A stretch of 64,000 nt of DNA from Arthrobacter globiformis (GTDB lineage: Bacteria > Actinomycetota > Actinomycetes > Actinomycetales > Micrococcaceae), in the NCBI RefSeq assembly GCF_030818015.1, contig NZ_JAUSZX010000001.1:1798001-1862000 (forward strand), written 5' to 3'. Below are positions 16,587 through 25,369 of the stretch, in pieces (positions within the stretch are counted from its first letter, which is position 1; each line of letters starts with the position of its first letter). Made by a program: the position numbers and the translations under genes. The notes beneath the pieces were generated by a model. The model saw only the letters and a program-made list of their open reading frames with translations, had not been told where the DNA came from and ran no database searches.

Positions 16587-19469
16587 GTGGCCAAGGTCCG
16601 CGTACATGAGCTTGCAAAAGAGCTCGGTATTACTTCCAAAGATGCAGTAACCAAACTGCAGGAACTGGGCGAATTTGTTCGCTCCGCCTCTTCCACCATT
16701 GAGGCCCCCGTGGTGCGGAAACTCCGCAACGCGTTCCCGGCTGCTGCCGCTTCGAAGTCCGAAGCCCCCGCAGCCGCCCCCAAGTCTCCGGCGAAGCCGG
16801 CAGAAACCCGTACCGCGCCGGCTCCCGGCCCCGCTGCCCCCAGGGCTGCGGCGCCTGCTCCGGCTCCCGCACCGGCACCGGCACCGGCACCGGCCCCCAA
16901 GGCCGAGGCGCCTGCAGCCCCGGCTGCTCCCGCCGCACCGGCAGCTCCGGCTGCCGCAACGCCTGCTGCGCCCTCCACCGGTGCCAAGCCGGGAGCACGT
17001 CCCGCGCCGAAGGCTGAAACCCCCTCACGTCCGGGCGGCGCTCCGCGTCCCGGTGGCCCCCGCCCCGGCAACAACCCCTTCGCCACGTCCCAGGGCATGC
17101 CCCGCGGCCGCGGAGGCGACGGCGAACGTCCGCCGCGCCCGGGCAACAACCCGTTTGCAACTTCCCAGGGCATGCCCCGTCCGGGCGGCGGCCGCACTGA
17201 CGGCGACCGTCCCGGCGGCCCGCGTCCGGCAGCCGGTGCAGGTGGACCCCGCCCCGGTGCTCCGCGTCCAGGCGCTACGCCCGGCCCGCGTCCCGCAGCT
17301 GGCGCAGGTGGACCCCGTCCCGGCGGTCCCCGTCCGGGTGCCGGCGGAAACCGGCCCACGCCTGGCATGATGCCTAACCGCACCGAGCGTCCCGCACCTG
17401 CAGGTGCCGGCCGTCCCGGTGGCGGCGGACGCGGTCCCGGCCGTCCCGGCGCTCCCGGAACCGGCGCTCCCGGTGGCGGCGGCGGTGCTCCGGCCGGCGG
17501 TGGCTTCGGCAAGGGCGGCCGCGGTCGCGGTGGCACCCAGGGTGCCTTCGGCAAGGGCGGCGCTGGCCGCGGCAAGCAGCGCAAGTCGAAGCGCGCAAAG
17601 CGCCAGGAACTTGAGCAGATGAGCGCACCGTCGCTGGGCGGCGTGAGCGTACCCCGCGGCGACGGCAACACCGTTATCCGGCTTCGTCGTGGATCGTCCA
17701 TCACGGACTTCGCTGACAAGATCGAGGCGAACCCCGCCGCACTGGTTACCGTGCTCTTCCACCTCGGTGAAATGGCAACGGCAACCCAGTCGCTGGACGA
17801 GGACACGTTTGCACTCCTTGGTGAGGAACTCGGCTACAAGCTGCAGGTCGTTTCTCCGGAGGACGAGGAGCGCGAACTGCTCAGCGCCTTCGATATCGAC
17901 GTCGAGGCCGAACTCGAGGCTGAAGGCGACGAAGAGCTTGAGGCGCGTCCGCCGGTAGTTACCGTGATGGGTCACGTTGACCACGGTAAGACCCGGCTTC
18001 TGGATGCGATCCGTAACTCCGACGTCGTTGCCGGCGAGCATGGCGGCATCACGCAGCACATCGGTGCTTACCAGATCAGCCACGAGCACGAGGGCGCCCT
18101 GCGCGACATCACCTTCATCGATACCCCGGGCCACGAGGCGTTCACCGCCATGCGTGCCCGTGGTGCGAAGGTCACGGACATCGCCATCCTGGTTGTGGCT
18201 GCGGACGACGGCGTGATGCCGCAGACCGTTGAAGCCCTCAACCACGCCCAAGCGGCCAACGTGCCGATCGTCGTGGCCGTGAACAAGATCGACAAGGAAG
18301 GCGCCAACCCGGACAAGGTCAAGGGCCAGCTGACCGAGTACGGCCTGGTTCCGGAAGAATACGGTGGCGACACCATGTTCGTTGAGGTTTCTGCCCGCCA
18401 GAACGTCAACATCGACGAACTGATCGACGCCGTGCTGCTGACCGCCGACGCTGCGCTGGACCTTCGGGCCAACCCGGACAAGGCTGCACGAGGAATCGCC
18501 ATTGAAGCGAACCTGGACAAGGGCCGCGGTTCCGTGGCCACCGTCCTGGTGCAGTCCGGTACCCTCGCGGTCGGCGACACGATCGTGGCCGGCACGGCTC
18601 ACGGCCGCGTACGTGCCATGTTCGACGAAGACGGCGAGGCCCTCGACGTCGCACTGCCGTCGCGTCCGGTTCAGGTCCTTGGCCTGTCCAACGTGCCGCG
18701 CGCCGGTGACACCTTCCTGGTGACCACCGACGAGCGTACGGCCCGCCAGATCGCCGAAAAGCGTGAAGCGGCCGACCGCAACGCCCAGCTCGCCAAGCGC
18801 CGCAAGCGCATCAGCCTGGAAGACTTCGACCAGGCCGTCGCCGAAGGCAAGATCGACACCCTCAACCTCATCCTCAAGGGTGACGTGTCCGGTGCCGTGG
18901 AAGCCCTCGAAGACGCGCTGCTCAAGATCGACGTCGGCGAAGGCGTCCAGCTCCGCGTCATCCACCGCGGTGTCGGTGCGATCACGCAGAACGACGTCAA
19001 CCTGGCAACGGTCGACAGCGCCGTCATCATCGGCTTCAACGTCAAGCCCGCCGAGCGTGTTGCCGAACTGGCAGACCGCGAAGGCGTGGACATGCGCTTC
19101 TACTCCGTCATCTACGCAGCCATCGATGACATCGAGCTGGCCCTCAAGGGCATGCTCAAGCCGGAGTACGAGGAGGTCCAGCTGGGCACGGCCGAGGTCC
19201 GCGAAGTGTTCCGTTCCTCCAAGTTCGGCAACATTGCAGGTTCCATCGTTCGCACCGGTACCATCCGACGCAACACGAAGGCCCGCATCACCCGCGCCGG
19301 CAAGCTCATTGGCGACAACCTCACGGTGGAGACGCTCAAGCGCTTCAAGGACGACGTCACCGAGGTCCGCACGGACTTCGAGTGCGGTATCGGACTTGGC
19401 TCGTACAACGACATCACCGAGGGCGACATCATCGAGACCTTCGAGATGCGCGAGAAGCCGCGCGTCTAG
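16587..19469 (+). CDS. infB: Translation initiation factor IF-2
   Basis: IF-2 delivers fMet-tRNA to the 30S subunit and promotes subunit joining. The 960-residue protein has an N-terminal [16 protein letters not shown] helix bundle. A roughly 300-residue Ala/Pro then Gly/Arg/Pro-rich linker follows, in which [15 protein letters not shown] occurs twice. Then come a second IF2_N domain, the G domain ([10 protein letters not shown] at about 458-467, DTPGHE, NKID), and domains II-IV. The GTG at 16587 lies 4 nt after GAGAAA, a modest ribosome binding site. The linker DNA is highly repetitive and is a likely site of length variation. A hairpin follows the stop codon. Confidence 0.97.
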   Translation: MAKVRVHELAKELGITSKDAVTKLQELGEFVRSASSTIEAPVVRKLRNAFPAAAASKSEAPAAAPKSPAKPAETRTAPAPGPAAPRAAAPAPAPAPAPAPAPAPKAEAPAAPAAPAAPAAPAAATPAAPSTGAKPGARPAPKAETPSRPGGAPRPGGPRPGNNPFATSQGMPRGRGGDGERPPRPGNNPFATSQGMPRPGGGRTDGDRPGGPRPAAGAGGPRPGAPRPGATPGPRPAAGAGGPRPGGPRPGAGGNRPTPGMMPNRTERPAPAGAGRPGGGGRGPGRPGAPGTGAPGGGGGAPAGGGFGKGGRGRGGTQGAFGKGGAGRGKQRKSKRAKRQELEQMSAPSLGGVSVPRGDGNTVIRLRRGSSITDFADKIEANPAALVTVLFHLGEMATATQSLDEDTFALLGEELGYKLQVVSPEDEERELLSAFDIDVEAELEAEGDEELEARPPVVTVMGHVDHGKTRLLDAIRNSDVVAGEHGGITQHIGAYQISHEHEGALRDITFIDTPGHEAFTAMRARGAKVTDIAILVVAADDGVMPQTVEALNHAQAANVPIVVAVNKIDKEGANPDKVKGQLTEYGLVPEEYGGDTMFVEVSARQNVNIDELIDAVLLTADAALDLRANPDKAARGIAIEANLDKGRGSVATVLVQSGTLAVGDTIVAGTAHGRVRAMFDEDGEALDVALPSRPVQVLGLSNVPRAGDTFLVTTDERTARQIAEKREAADRNAQLAKRRKRISLEDFDQAVAEGKIDTLNLILKGDVSGAVEALEDALLKIDVGEGVQLRVIHRGVGAITQNDVNLATVDSAVIIGFNVKPAERVAELADREGVDMRFYSVIYAAIDDIELALKGMLKPEYEEVQLGTAEVREVFRSSKFGNIAGSIVRTGTIRRNTKARITRAGKLIGDNLTVETLKRFKDDVTEVRTDFECGIGLGSYNDITEGDIIETFEMREKPRV

Positions 19470-19489
19470 GTTGTCTTAGCGTCTCAGGT

Positions 19490-19522
19490 GCGGGGCCGTT
19501 GGGTTTTTCCCGGCGGCCCCGC
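19490..19522 (+). terminator. Hairpin after infB
   Basis: GCGGGGCCG (19490-19498) pairs perfectly with CGGCCCCGC (19514-19522). The T run lies in the loop rather than after the stem, so termination strength is uncertain. Confidence 0.55.
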
Positions 19523-19547
19523 CCTGTCGCCCGATCCGGGAGCCTCC

Positions 19548-19591
19548 GAGTTTTGGGGTGCCCGATGCCACTCCCGGGCGCCCCAAAACTC
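19548..19591. repeat. 17-bp near-perfect inverted repeat between infB and rbfA
   Basis: GAGTTTTGGGGTGCCCG (19548-19564) and CGGGCGCCCCAAAACTC (19575-19591) pair over 17 positions with one G-T wobble and a 10-nt loop. Flanking T/A tracts are inside the stem, so in both directions the RNA forms a strong hairpin. It could be a bidirectional terminator or a copy of a dispersed palindromic element. No second copy was noticed in this window. Confidence 0.7.
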
Positions 19592-19691
19592 TCCGGCATC
19601 GTCATAAACTCACCTCAGGTGCGTGGCAGTAACGCAACTCAAAAGCCAAGCCGCCATCGCGCCGTCGTACATCAATTTTCTAGGAGAAAAA

Positions 19692-20201
19692 ATGGCTGAT
19701 CCGGCACGCGCTGCCAAGATGGCGCAGCGGATTAAGGTTGTTGTTGCTGAGGCTTTGGGCCGGAAGGTTAAAGATCCCCGGCTTGAGGGCATTACTGTCA
19801 CTGATGCCCGGGTGACCAATGACCTGCAGCATGCCACCATCTACTACACCGTGTTCGGTGACCAGGCCGTGCAGATTGATGCCGCCAGGGGACTGGAGAA
19901 GGCCAAGGGTGTGCTGCGGCAGGAAGTGGGCCGCAACATCACTGCCCGGCTTACCCCCACACTCGAGTTCGTGGCCGACCAAATTCCGGTGAACGCCTCC
20001 AACCTGGAGGAGCTGCTCCGGGAGGCCAAGCGGCGCGACGCCGAGGTGGCTGCCCTGGCCGAGAAGGCCAAGCACGCCGGCGACGCCGACCCATACAAGA
20101 GCGACGTCCAGCCGGACGTGGAAATCGACGAAGACGATTTCGACGAAGAAGACCTCGATCTGGCGGACGACGAGGCAATCGACGAGGACCGGAACCGCTA
20201 G
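19692..20201 (+). CDS. rbfA: 30S ribosome-binding factor A
   Basis: RbfA is a KH-fold protein needed for 16S rRNA 5'-end processing and cold adaptation. The 169-residue product shows AQRIKVVVAEALGRKVKDPR and ITVTDARVTNDLQHATIYYTVFG. It ends in a long acidic tail (DEDDFDEEDLDLADDEAIDED), commoner in actinobacteria. The ATG at 19692 is chosen because TAGGAGAAAA lies directly upstream; a longer reading frame to 19623 has no ribosome binding site and would add non-conserved residues. A very strong terminator follows. Confidence 0.94.
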   Translation: MADPARAAKMAQRIKVVVAEALGRKVKDPRLEGITVTDARVTNDLQHATIYYTVFGDQAVQIDAARGLEKAKGVLRQEVGRNITARLTPTLEFVADQIPVNASNLEELLREAKRRDAEVAALAEKAKHAGDADPYKSDVQPDVEIDEDDFDEEDLDLADDEAIDEDRNR

Positions 20202-20247
20202 CCTTTCCGCTTCCGCACGGCACAGCCCAAGCCATCTGGCACTGTAA

Positions 20248-20282
20248 AGGTGCGGCCGGATCTATTCGATCCGGCCGCACCT
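20248..20282. terminator. Strong bidirectional terminator, rbfA / beta-propeller gene
   Basis: AGGTGCGGCCGGATC (20248-20262) and GATCCGGCCGCACCT (20268-20282) form a perfect 15-bp stem with loop TATTC, followed by CTACTTTTTG. It lies between the convergent ends of rbfA and the minus-strand gene and should stop transcription from rbfA. Confidence 0.9.
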
Positions 20283-20307
20283 CTACTTTTTGATCCCCTT
20301 TATTTTG

Positions 20308-21429
20308 TCAGTCGCCGAGCGGGGCCTTGACGACGCGGCCGTCCGGTGCCGCATTCGGTGCCGGCAGCGAGTTGACCGTCGCGTAGATGCTCTCGCCCCT
20401 GATGTCGACGTCTGCCGTGAGCATTCCCGGAAGCACCACAGTCTGCTTGCCTGAGTGGGCAGACAGCCGCAGCACGCCCTTGCCGAACAGGGACGCGACG
20501 TACACGTGCCCGTCGTCGTCCATGTCCAGCCCGGTCGGTGACATGACGTCGTCGGCGAACAGCTTCACGTGGCCGTTGTGGGGATTGACCTTGTACACCG
20601 CTCCGCGGGCACCCAGCACCGGGTCCTCCGGGCCGCCGGGCAGCACGGAGACATAGAGCCAACCATCCGGTCCGCGTTCGACGTCGGTGGGCACGGGCTC
20701 GAAGCGGTAGGTGTGGCCGGCGATGCAGCCCGGAAGCTTGAGGGCGGCGGCCTCCTTGGCGGTGAACGTGTGCGGCCGGGCGGGCAGCACGGCAACGGTT
20801 TCGGCCTCGCCCGACTCCACATCGACCGACACGATGGCGTTGGCTCCGGCGTCGGCTACGTAGATGGTGTCGCCGTAAACTTCGATTCCGTAGGGATGCG
20901 AATCGATCTGGCCCTTGTAGGAGGCCTGGATGTCCTTCGGGAGCTTCGCAGCGCAGGCGGCGGGAAGGTCCTTGAAGCCGTAGCTGGTGCCGCCGTCGGC
21001 GTTGTGCTTCCTCTCCAGGGCAGCAAGGTCGCCGAAGGTGCGGTGCTTGCCGTCGGCGTCAATGCTCCTGATGTGGCCGGCCAACGGCCTCGGATCCATG
21101 GGACCGGCGCCCTGGCTCTCGGCCAGGTATATGGTGCGGCCGCGGCGGTCGCTGCCGGCCACATCCCAGGCCGCGTTCCGGTAGACCACCGATTTGCTGC
21201 CGTCCCGGGCGATTTTCGTCAGCTGCCCCGCGAATTCCTCGCTGACCAGAACCGAACCGTCCGGTCCGTCGCTGAGGTGGAGCGGGCTCAGCAGGCCCTT
21301 TGCAAGCACAGTCGGTGCGGACTGGCTCCCTGCTGCCTTGCCTGCCGGGGCCGCGTGGCCCGCCGGGGACGCCGACAAGAGGAGTGAGGCAGCCGCGACA
21401 GCCGCCAAAAGTGCTCGTTGCTTTTCCAT
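20308..21429 (-). CDS. Secreted ScyD/ScyE-like beta-propeller protein
   Basis: This 373-residue exported protein has a Sec signal peptide (MEKQRALLAAVAAASLLLSA, cleavage near ASPAGHA). The mature part has repeated beta-propeller blades such as SPLHLSDGPDGSVLVSEE, SHPYGIEVYGDTIYVADAG and SPTGLDMDDDGHVYVASL, as in NHL/SMP-30-like and ScyD/ScyE family proteins. No catalytic residues were recognised, so it may bind a ligand or be a lyase-like enzyme. The ATG at 21429 is preferred because a GGAGAC Shine-Dalgarno sequence lies just upstream and a signal peptide follows. Its location between rbfA and truB is not part of the conserved block. Confidence 0.75.
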   Translation of the reverse strand: MEKQRALLAAVAAASLLLSASPAGHAAPAGKAAGSQSAPTVLAKGLLSPLHLSDGPDGSVLVSEEFAGQLTKIARDGSKSVVYRNAAWDVAGSDRRGRTIYLAESQGAGPMDPRPLAGHIRSIDADGKHRTFGDLAALERKHNADGGTSYGFKDLPAACAAKLPKDIQASYKGQIDSHPYGIEVYGDTIYVADAGANAIVSVDVESGEAETVAVLPARPHTFTAKEAAALKLPGCIAGHTYRFEPVPTDVERGPDGWLYVSVLPGGPEDPVLGARGAVYKVNPHNGHVKLFADDVMSPTGLDMDDDGHVYVASLFGKGVLRLSAHSGKQTVVLPGMLTADVDIRGESIYATVNSLPAPNAAPDGRVVKAPLGD

Positions 21430-21612
21430 ACCGTCTCCAATGTCAATGGTGCGCATCCAGAACATTGAGACCGATATGTGGTCCGAAAATCGGGTCCCCC
21501 CAACGCGCGTATTCTAAGCCCGGCTCTTGGGACCTGTCGATGGCACGATGCCAACACAAATGAACGGAACCCGGCTGTCCCGCAACGCCATCCTGCTGGC
21601 TATGATCAGACC

Positions 21613-22098
21613 ATGCGCGCCCACCCTTCAGCTGCAGACGTGACCGAACACCTGACCGAGGCTGTGGCATTGGCCCAACGGAACGTCGCGGCCGGTGGCG
21701 GTCCCTTCGGTGCGCTGGTGGTGACGGCCGACGGCACTGTCCACGAAGGGGTCAACCGCGTCACGCGGGACAACGACCCCACCGCCCATGCCGAGGTGGT
21801 GGCAATCCGGACCGCTGCTGCAGAGACCCGGAACTTTGATCTCAGTGGCGCTGTCCTGTACGCCAGCTGCGAGCCCTGCCCGCTGTGCCTCGCTGCTGCG
21901 CTCTGGGCGCGGATCGACCGGGTGTACTTCGCCGCCGACCGGCACGGCGCGGCCGCCGCGGGATTCGACGACGCGCTTTTCTACGAATACTTCGGCGGCT
22001 CCCGGCCGGAACTGCTGCCTGTCAGCCACACCCCGGTTCCGACGTCGGGCAACCCGTTCGATGCCTGGCGCAACAACGCCGAACGCACCGACTACTGA
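21613..22098 (+). CDS. Nucleoside/guanine deaminase (CDA superfamily)
   Basis: This 161-residue zinc deaminase has the catalytic HAEVVAIR (His and Glu near residues 58-60) and the zinc-binding CEPCPLCLAA (near 88-97). The C-terminal DDALFYEYFGGSRPE resembles GuaD guanine deaminases, but tRNA or other nucleoside substrates cannot be excluded. The ATG at 21613 follows TATGAT (21601-21606) after 6 nt with no Shine-Dalgarno sequence, a strong leaderless candidate, so the longer upstream frame is rejected. The gene converges on the aminotransferase gene with 19 bp between stop codons. Confidence 0.85.
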   Translation: MRAHPSAADVTEHLTEAVALAQRNVAAGGGPFGALVVTADGTVHEGVNRVTRDNDPTAHAEVVAIRTAAAETRNFDLSGAVLYASCEPCPLCLAAALWARIDRVYFAADRHGAAAAGFDDALFYEYFGGSRPELLPVSHTPVPTSGNPFDAWRNNAERTDY

Positions 22099-22117
22099 AA
22101 CCTCTTACCGGGCCGGG

Positions 22118-23269
22118 CTACCTCTGGGGGAGCCTGGCCACGCCCTCGACCAGTTCGCTTTGGTCGCCGCATAACGCTATCCGGATCCAGCCCTCGCCGA
22201 TGGAGCCAAAGGCGGTTCCCGGAGCAAAGGAGACGCCGGCCTCGGCGAGGAACTGTTTGACCCAGGCCCGGACGTTTCCGCCGCTCACGTGCGAGACGTC
22301 CGCCCACAAGTAAAACGCCCCCTGCGCGCTCAGGAAGGGAATGCCTTTCTCTGCCAACACGGCCGACGCCGCGTCCCGGTTGGCACGGTAGTGCGTGTGG
22401 GCCTGCGACACATAGTCCTGCGGACCGGTCAACGCGGCGAGCGCAGCGTACTGGGACGGTGACGCTACGCAGGAGACGATCGCCTCCATGACGTTGTTCA
22501 TCCGCTGTTCCAGTCCGGGCGGGCACACCAGTGCTCCGATGCGCAGGCCCGTGAGCCCATACGTCTTGGACAGCGTCAGCGACGTGAACACGCGTGCCTC
22601 GCCGGGGGCGGTGCTATCGAACCGGGCCGGGCTTACGTGCGGGACGTCGTACGTGAAGGCCTCGTAGCATTCGTCCGAGATGATCCACAGGTCGTGGCGG
22701 CGGGCCAGTTCCACCAGTTCCCGGGTCAGGTCTTCCCGGAGGACCGCGCCCAGGGGGTTCGACGGCGAGTTGAGCATGAGCACGCGCGTCCGGTCCGTGA
22801 TGAGCGCCTCAATGTCCGCGATCCTGGGTTGGAAATCGTGCGCGGGGTAAAGGGGATACTCAACGGGGACGGCATGCAGCAGCCGGCTGGTCATGGCAAA
22901 CGTGGGATAGCCCGGGTTGGGAATCAGGATTTCGTCGCCGGGTGCGAGCAGCAGGCTCATGGCGAAGTGCAGGCCCTGCTGGGCGCCGTCGACCACATAT
23001 ACGCGGTCCGCCCCGATGTCTACGCCGGACTGTTCCCGGAACCTGGCGGCAAAAGCTTCCCGGAGCTGCGGGATGCCGGCGTTCGGAGTGTAGTTGGTCT
23101 CATCACGGTCCAGGCACGCGATTCCGGCATCCAGGACATGGCGGGGGAGCGGGAACCCGGGCTCCCCGATGCTCAGGATCAGCGCCCCAGGCGTGCGCCA
23201 CGCAGCCTCGGTGATCTCGCGGATCTGGTTGACGGGTACGTCGCGTATGTGCGCGGAAAGCTCGGGCAT
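22118..23269 (-). CDS. PLP-dependent aminotransferase (class I/II)
   Basis: This 383-residue aminotransferase of the aspartate/aromatic type has SIGEPGFPLP near the N-terminus, NYTPNAGIPQLREA, NSPSNPLGAVL, DECYEAF and SLTLSKTYGLTGLRIG. In the last of these the Lys is the predicted PLP Schiff base, and IRIALCG contains the carboxylate-binding Arg. The substrate is not resolvable. The reading frame stays open far upstream, through truB antisense. The start at 23269 is chosen because the minus-strand hexamer TAGGAT (23277-23282) ends 7 nt before it; an ATG at 23278 lies inside that hexamer. It is divergent from truB, whose promoter faces it across about 80 bp. Confidence 0.88.
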   Translation of the reverse strand: MPELSAHIRDVPVNQIREITEAAWRTPGALILSIGEPGFPLPRHVLDAGIACLDRDETNYTPNAGIPQLREAFAARFREQSGVDIGADRVYVVDGAQQGLHFAMSLLLAPGDEILIPNPGYPTFAMTSRLLHAVPVEYPLYPAHDFQPRIADIEALITDRTRVLMLNSPSNPLGAVLREDLTRELVELARRHDLWIISDECYEAFTYDVPHVSPARFDSTAPGEARVFTSLTLSKTYGLTGLRIGALVCPPGLEQRMNNVMEAIVSCVASPSQYAALAALTGPQDYVSQAHTHYRANRDAASAVLAEKGIPFLSAQGAFYLWADVSHVSGGNVRAWVKQFLAEAGVSFAPGTAFGSIGEGWIRIALCGDQSELVEGVARLPQR

Positions 23270-23337
23270 GACTGCCATCCTAGCGCCGGGCCTGCCGCAG
23301 CCTCCGATACGTCCCAACACCCTCGCCGCGTCCCCGA

Positions 23338-23343
23338 TATACT
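23338..23343 (+). promoter_or_regulatory. -10 element of leaderless truB
   Basis: TATACT (23338-23343) ends 7 nt before the GTG start of truB. No Shine-Dalgarno sequence is present, so transcription and translation probably start together. Confidence 0.55.
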
Positions 23344-23350
23344 GATAGGC

Positions 23351-24346
23351 GTGCTTTCTGGACTGGTAATAGTGGACAAGCCGCAGGGATGGACCAGCCA
23401 CGATGTGGTTGGACGGATGCGGCGGATCGCCGGTACCCGGAAAGTGGGCCACGCGGGAACGCTGGATCCCATGGCCACCGGCGTGCTGGTGCTCGGCATC
23501 AATAAGGCAACGCGGCTCCTCACGTACATCGTGGGCACGTCCAAGACCTACACGGCTACCATCCGGCTCGGGGAATCCACCATCACCGATGACGCCGAAG
23601 GCGAAGTTGTCAGCCGGGCGAGTGCCGCGTCCCTGACCGAGGACGCCATCCGCTCCGGCGTAGGGTCCCTGACGGGGGAGATCCAGCAGGTGCCCAGCAG
23701 CGTGAGCGCCATCAAGGTCAACGGTGAACGCTCCTATGCCCGCGTACGTTCCGGGGAAGATGTCCAGCTGGCTGCCCGCCCGGTCACTATTCACCGCTTC
23801 GACATTCACGGAATCCGCCGGGCCCAGGCCGCCGGAGACGACACGGATGTCGTGGACGTCGACGTGACGGTGGAATGCTCCTCGGGCACCTACATCCGTG
23901 CCCTCGCCCGGGACCTCGGCAACTCCCTCGGCGTCGGCGGACACCTGACCGCATTGCGGCGGACAAACGTCGGACCCTACTCGCTGGACCAGGCGCGTAC
24001 CCTCGAACAGCTCGCCGAAGACCTCGAAATCCTGGAAATGTCGCAGGCTGCCAGGGCGCTTATGCCCAACCGGGAACTGAGCGCCGATGAAACCACCGAG
24101 ATTTCCTTCGGCCGACGCATCGCAGCCGGAGCCGCGGCGGGCACACCGGGCGCCGCCACTGCGGAGAAGCCCGCAGCCGCGTTCGCGCCTGACGGGTCGC
24201 TTGTGGCGCTGCTGGCGGACAGCGGAAGCTTCGCCAAGCCCGTGTTGGTTTTCGCCCCGGGAACGGGCCCTGGCGGCTCCACCAATTCCGGCGCCGCCGC
24301 CGGCGTTCCGAATGGTTCCCATGCCGACGGCGGCGGGCAGGCCTAA
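23351..24346 (+). CDS. truB: tRNA pseudouridine(55) synthase
   Basis: TruB makes pseudouridine 55 in the T-loop of tRNAs. The 331-residue protein starts GLVIVDKPQGWTSHDVV and has the catalytic motif GHAGTLDPMATGVLVL, where Asp near residue 40 is the nucleophile. GTYIRALARDLG follows near 180. The C-terminal 70 residues are a non-conserved, Gly/Ala-rich extension after the expected PUA-like part. The GTG at 23351 is taken from the family N-terminus and the nearby -10. Two small membrane protein genes and ribF follow on the same strand. Confidence 0.95.
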   Translation: MLSGLVIVDKPQGWTSHDVVGRMRRIAGTRKVGHAGTLDPMATGVLVLGINKATRLLTYIVGTSKTYTATIRLGESTITDDAEGEVVSRASAASLTEDAIRSGVGSLTGEIQQVPSSVSAIKVNGERSYARVRSGEDVQLAARPVTIHRFDIHGIRRAQAAGDDTDVVDVDVTVECSSGTYIRALARDLGNSLGVGGHLTALRRTNVGPYSLDQARTLEQLAEDLEILEMSQAARALMPNRELSADETTEISFGRRIAAGAAAGTPGAATAEKPAAAFAPDGSLVALLADSGSFAKPVLVFAPGTGPGGSTNSGAAAGVPNGSHADGGGQA

Positions 24347-24348
24347 CG

Positions 24349-24702
24349 TTGGACGCGTATTTCTACATCATCCTGGGTGTCGGCCTGCTGTCCACCCTCA
24401 TCTGTGTGGCGGCAGGCATCATGAAGAAGGCCCCGAACGACATCACCATCCTCTCGGTGGCCGCCGTCGAACTGGCCCTTCTGGTCTACCTGGTGGGCTC
24501 CATAGTGCGGGTCATCGCGGGGGAGCAGATCGCCGGGGAGGCCTGGGAATTCTGGGGCTACCTCGCCACCGCCCTCCTGCTGCCGGTCGCCGCGGTGTAC
24601 TGGTCCATCTTGGAACGGACCCGCTGGAGCAACTTCGTCCTGGCGGCCGTCGGAGTTACTGCCCTCGTCATGGCCGCCCGCATGAATCAGATCTGGTACT
24701 GA
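24349..24702 (+). CDS. Conserved four-helix membrane protein, unknown function
   Basis: This 117-residue hydrophobic protein has about four predicted membrane helices: residues 4-24, 32-55, 68-86 and 93-110. It begins with a TTG two bases after the truB stop codon, so it is probably translated from the truB transcript. I recognise no motif or domain. A second small membrane protein is encoded next, and the two sit as a pair between truB and ribF. Confidence 0.7.
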   Translation: MDAYFYIILGVGLLSTLICVAAGIMKKAPNDITILSVAAVELALLVYLVGSIVRVIAGEQIAGEAWEFWGYLATALLLPVAAVYWSILERTRWSNFVLAAVGVTALVMAARMNQIWY

Positions 24703-24703
24703 A

Positions 24704-25159
24704 GTGGAAGAAGCACGCAACGTGACTGATACGTCCGAACACACCGGCAAGCGCCCCGCCGACACGAGGAACACCGGTCCCGGCCGGCTCCTCATCGCTG
24801 TCTACGCCATCTTTGCCATTTCGGCCACTGCACGGGCCGGGTACCAGATCATCACCAAGTTCTCCGAGGCCCCGCTGGCCTACCTGCTCTCCGCCTTCGC
24901 CGCCGTCGTCTACGTGGTGGCTACGGTGTCGCTGGCCAAGGCTGGCCGCACGTGGTTCAAGGTGTCCCTGGTCGCCGTCCTGGTGGAACTGGTCGGCGTC
25001 ATTATCGTGGGGGCGCTGAGCCTTTTCGACTCCGTGCAGTTCCCGCACGAAACCGTGTGGTCCGCGTTTGGCCGCGGTTACGCCTTCGTTCCGCTGATCC
25101 TGCCGATCCTGGGCCTCATCTGGCTCTACCGACGGCGGCCGGCAGCCCGGGCGGCCTAG
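24704..25159 (+). CDS. Small membrane protein, unknown function
   Basis: This protein of up to 151 residues has a hydrophilic N-terminus of about 25 residues and then four predicted helices (LLIAVYAIFAISATARAGY, APLAYLLSAFAAVVYVV, VSLVAVLVELVGVIIVGA and FVPLILPILGLIWLY). The GTG at 24704 immediately follows the stop of the previous gene; an in-frame GTG at 24722 is an alternative. No catalytic motif is visible. Close packing suggests it works with the preceding membrane protein. Confidence 0.7.
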   Translation: MEEARNVTDTSEHTGKRPADTRNTGPGRLLIAVYAIFAISATARAGYQIITKFSEAPLAYLLSAFAAVVYVVATVSLAKAGRTWFKVSLVAVLVELVGVIIVGALSLFDSVQFPHETVWSAFGRGYAFVPLILPILGLIWLYRRRPAARAA

Positions 25160-25369
25160 GAACCACTGTTCCGGACGGCTGCTACAGGGATCCGGCCGGA
25201 TTAGGGACACGGCCGGTTTGGCGATCCGGTCGTATGCGCCACCGGGCGTGCTTGCAGGCGGTAAGCCACTCGGCGGTCCGTGGCAGGCAGGGATTGCGGG
25301 TAATCTTAGAGAGTTCCGGCCCTGATCGCGCCGGGAGCAAGTTCTGTCAGGCAGTAAAAGGCGAGGTTG

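Noticed and set aside
16316..18965. Long minus-strand open frames across infB (496 and 646 codons)
   Set aside because: They are antisense shadows of the Pro/Gly/Ala-rich infB linker. Their compositions are low-complexity and no domain is recognisable.
22118..24322. A single 734-codon minus-strand frame spanning the aminotransferase and antisense to truB
   Set aside because: Aminotransferase homology begins only near 23269. The upstream part is antisense to truB and has no recognisable protein features. High GC keeps many antisense frames open.
25160..25369. FMN riboswitch before ribF
   Set aside because: The conserved FMN aptamer blocks (AGGATA-like and related segments) are not visible in these 210 bp. 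Only GC-rich sequence and a possible -10 were seen.
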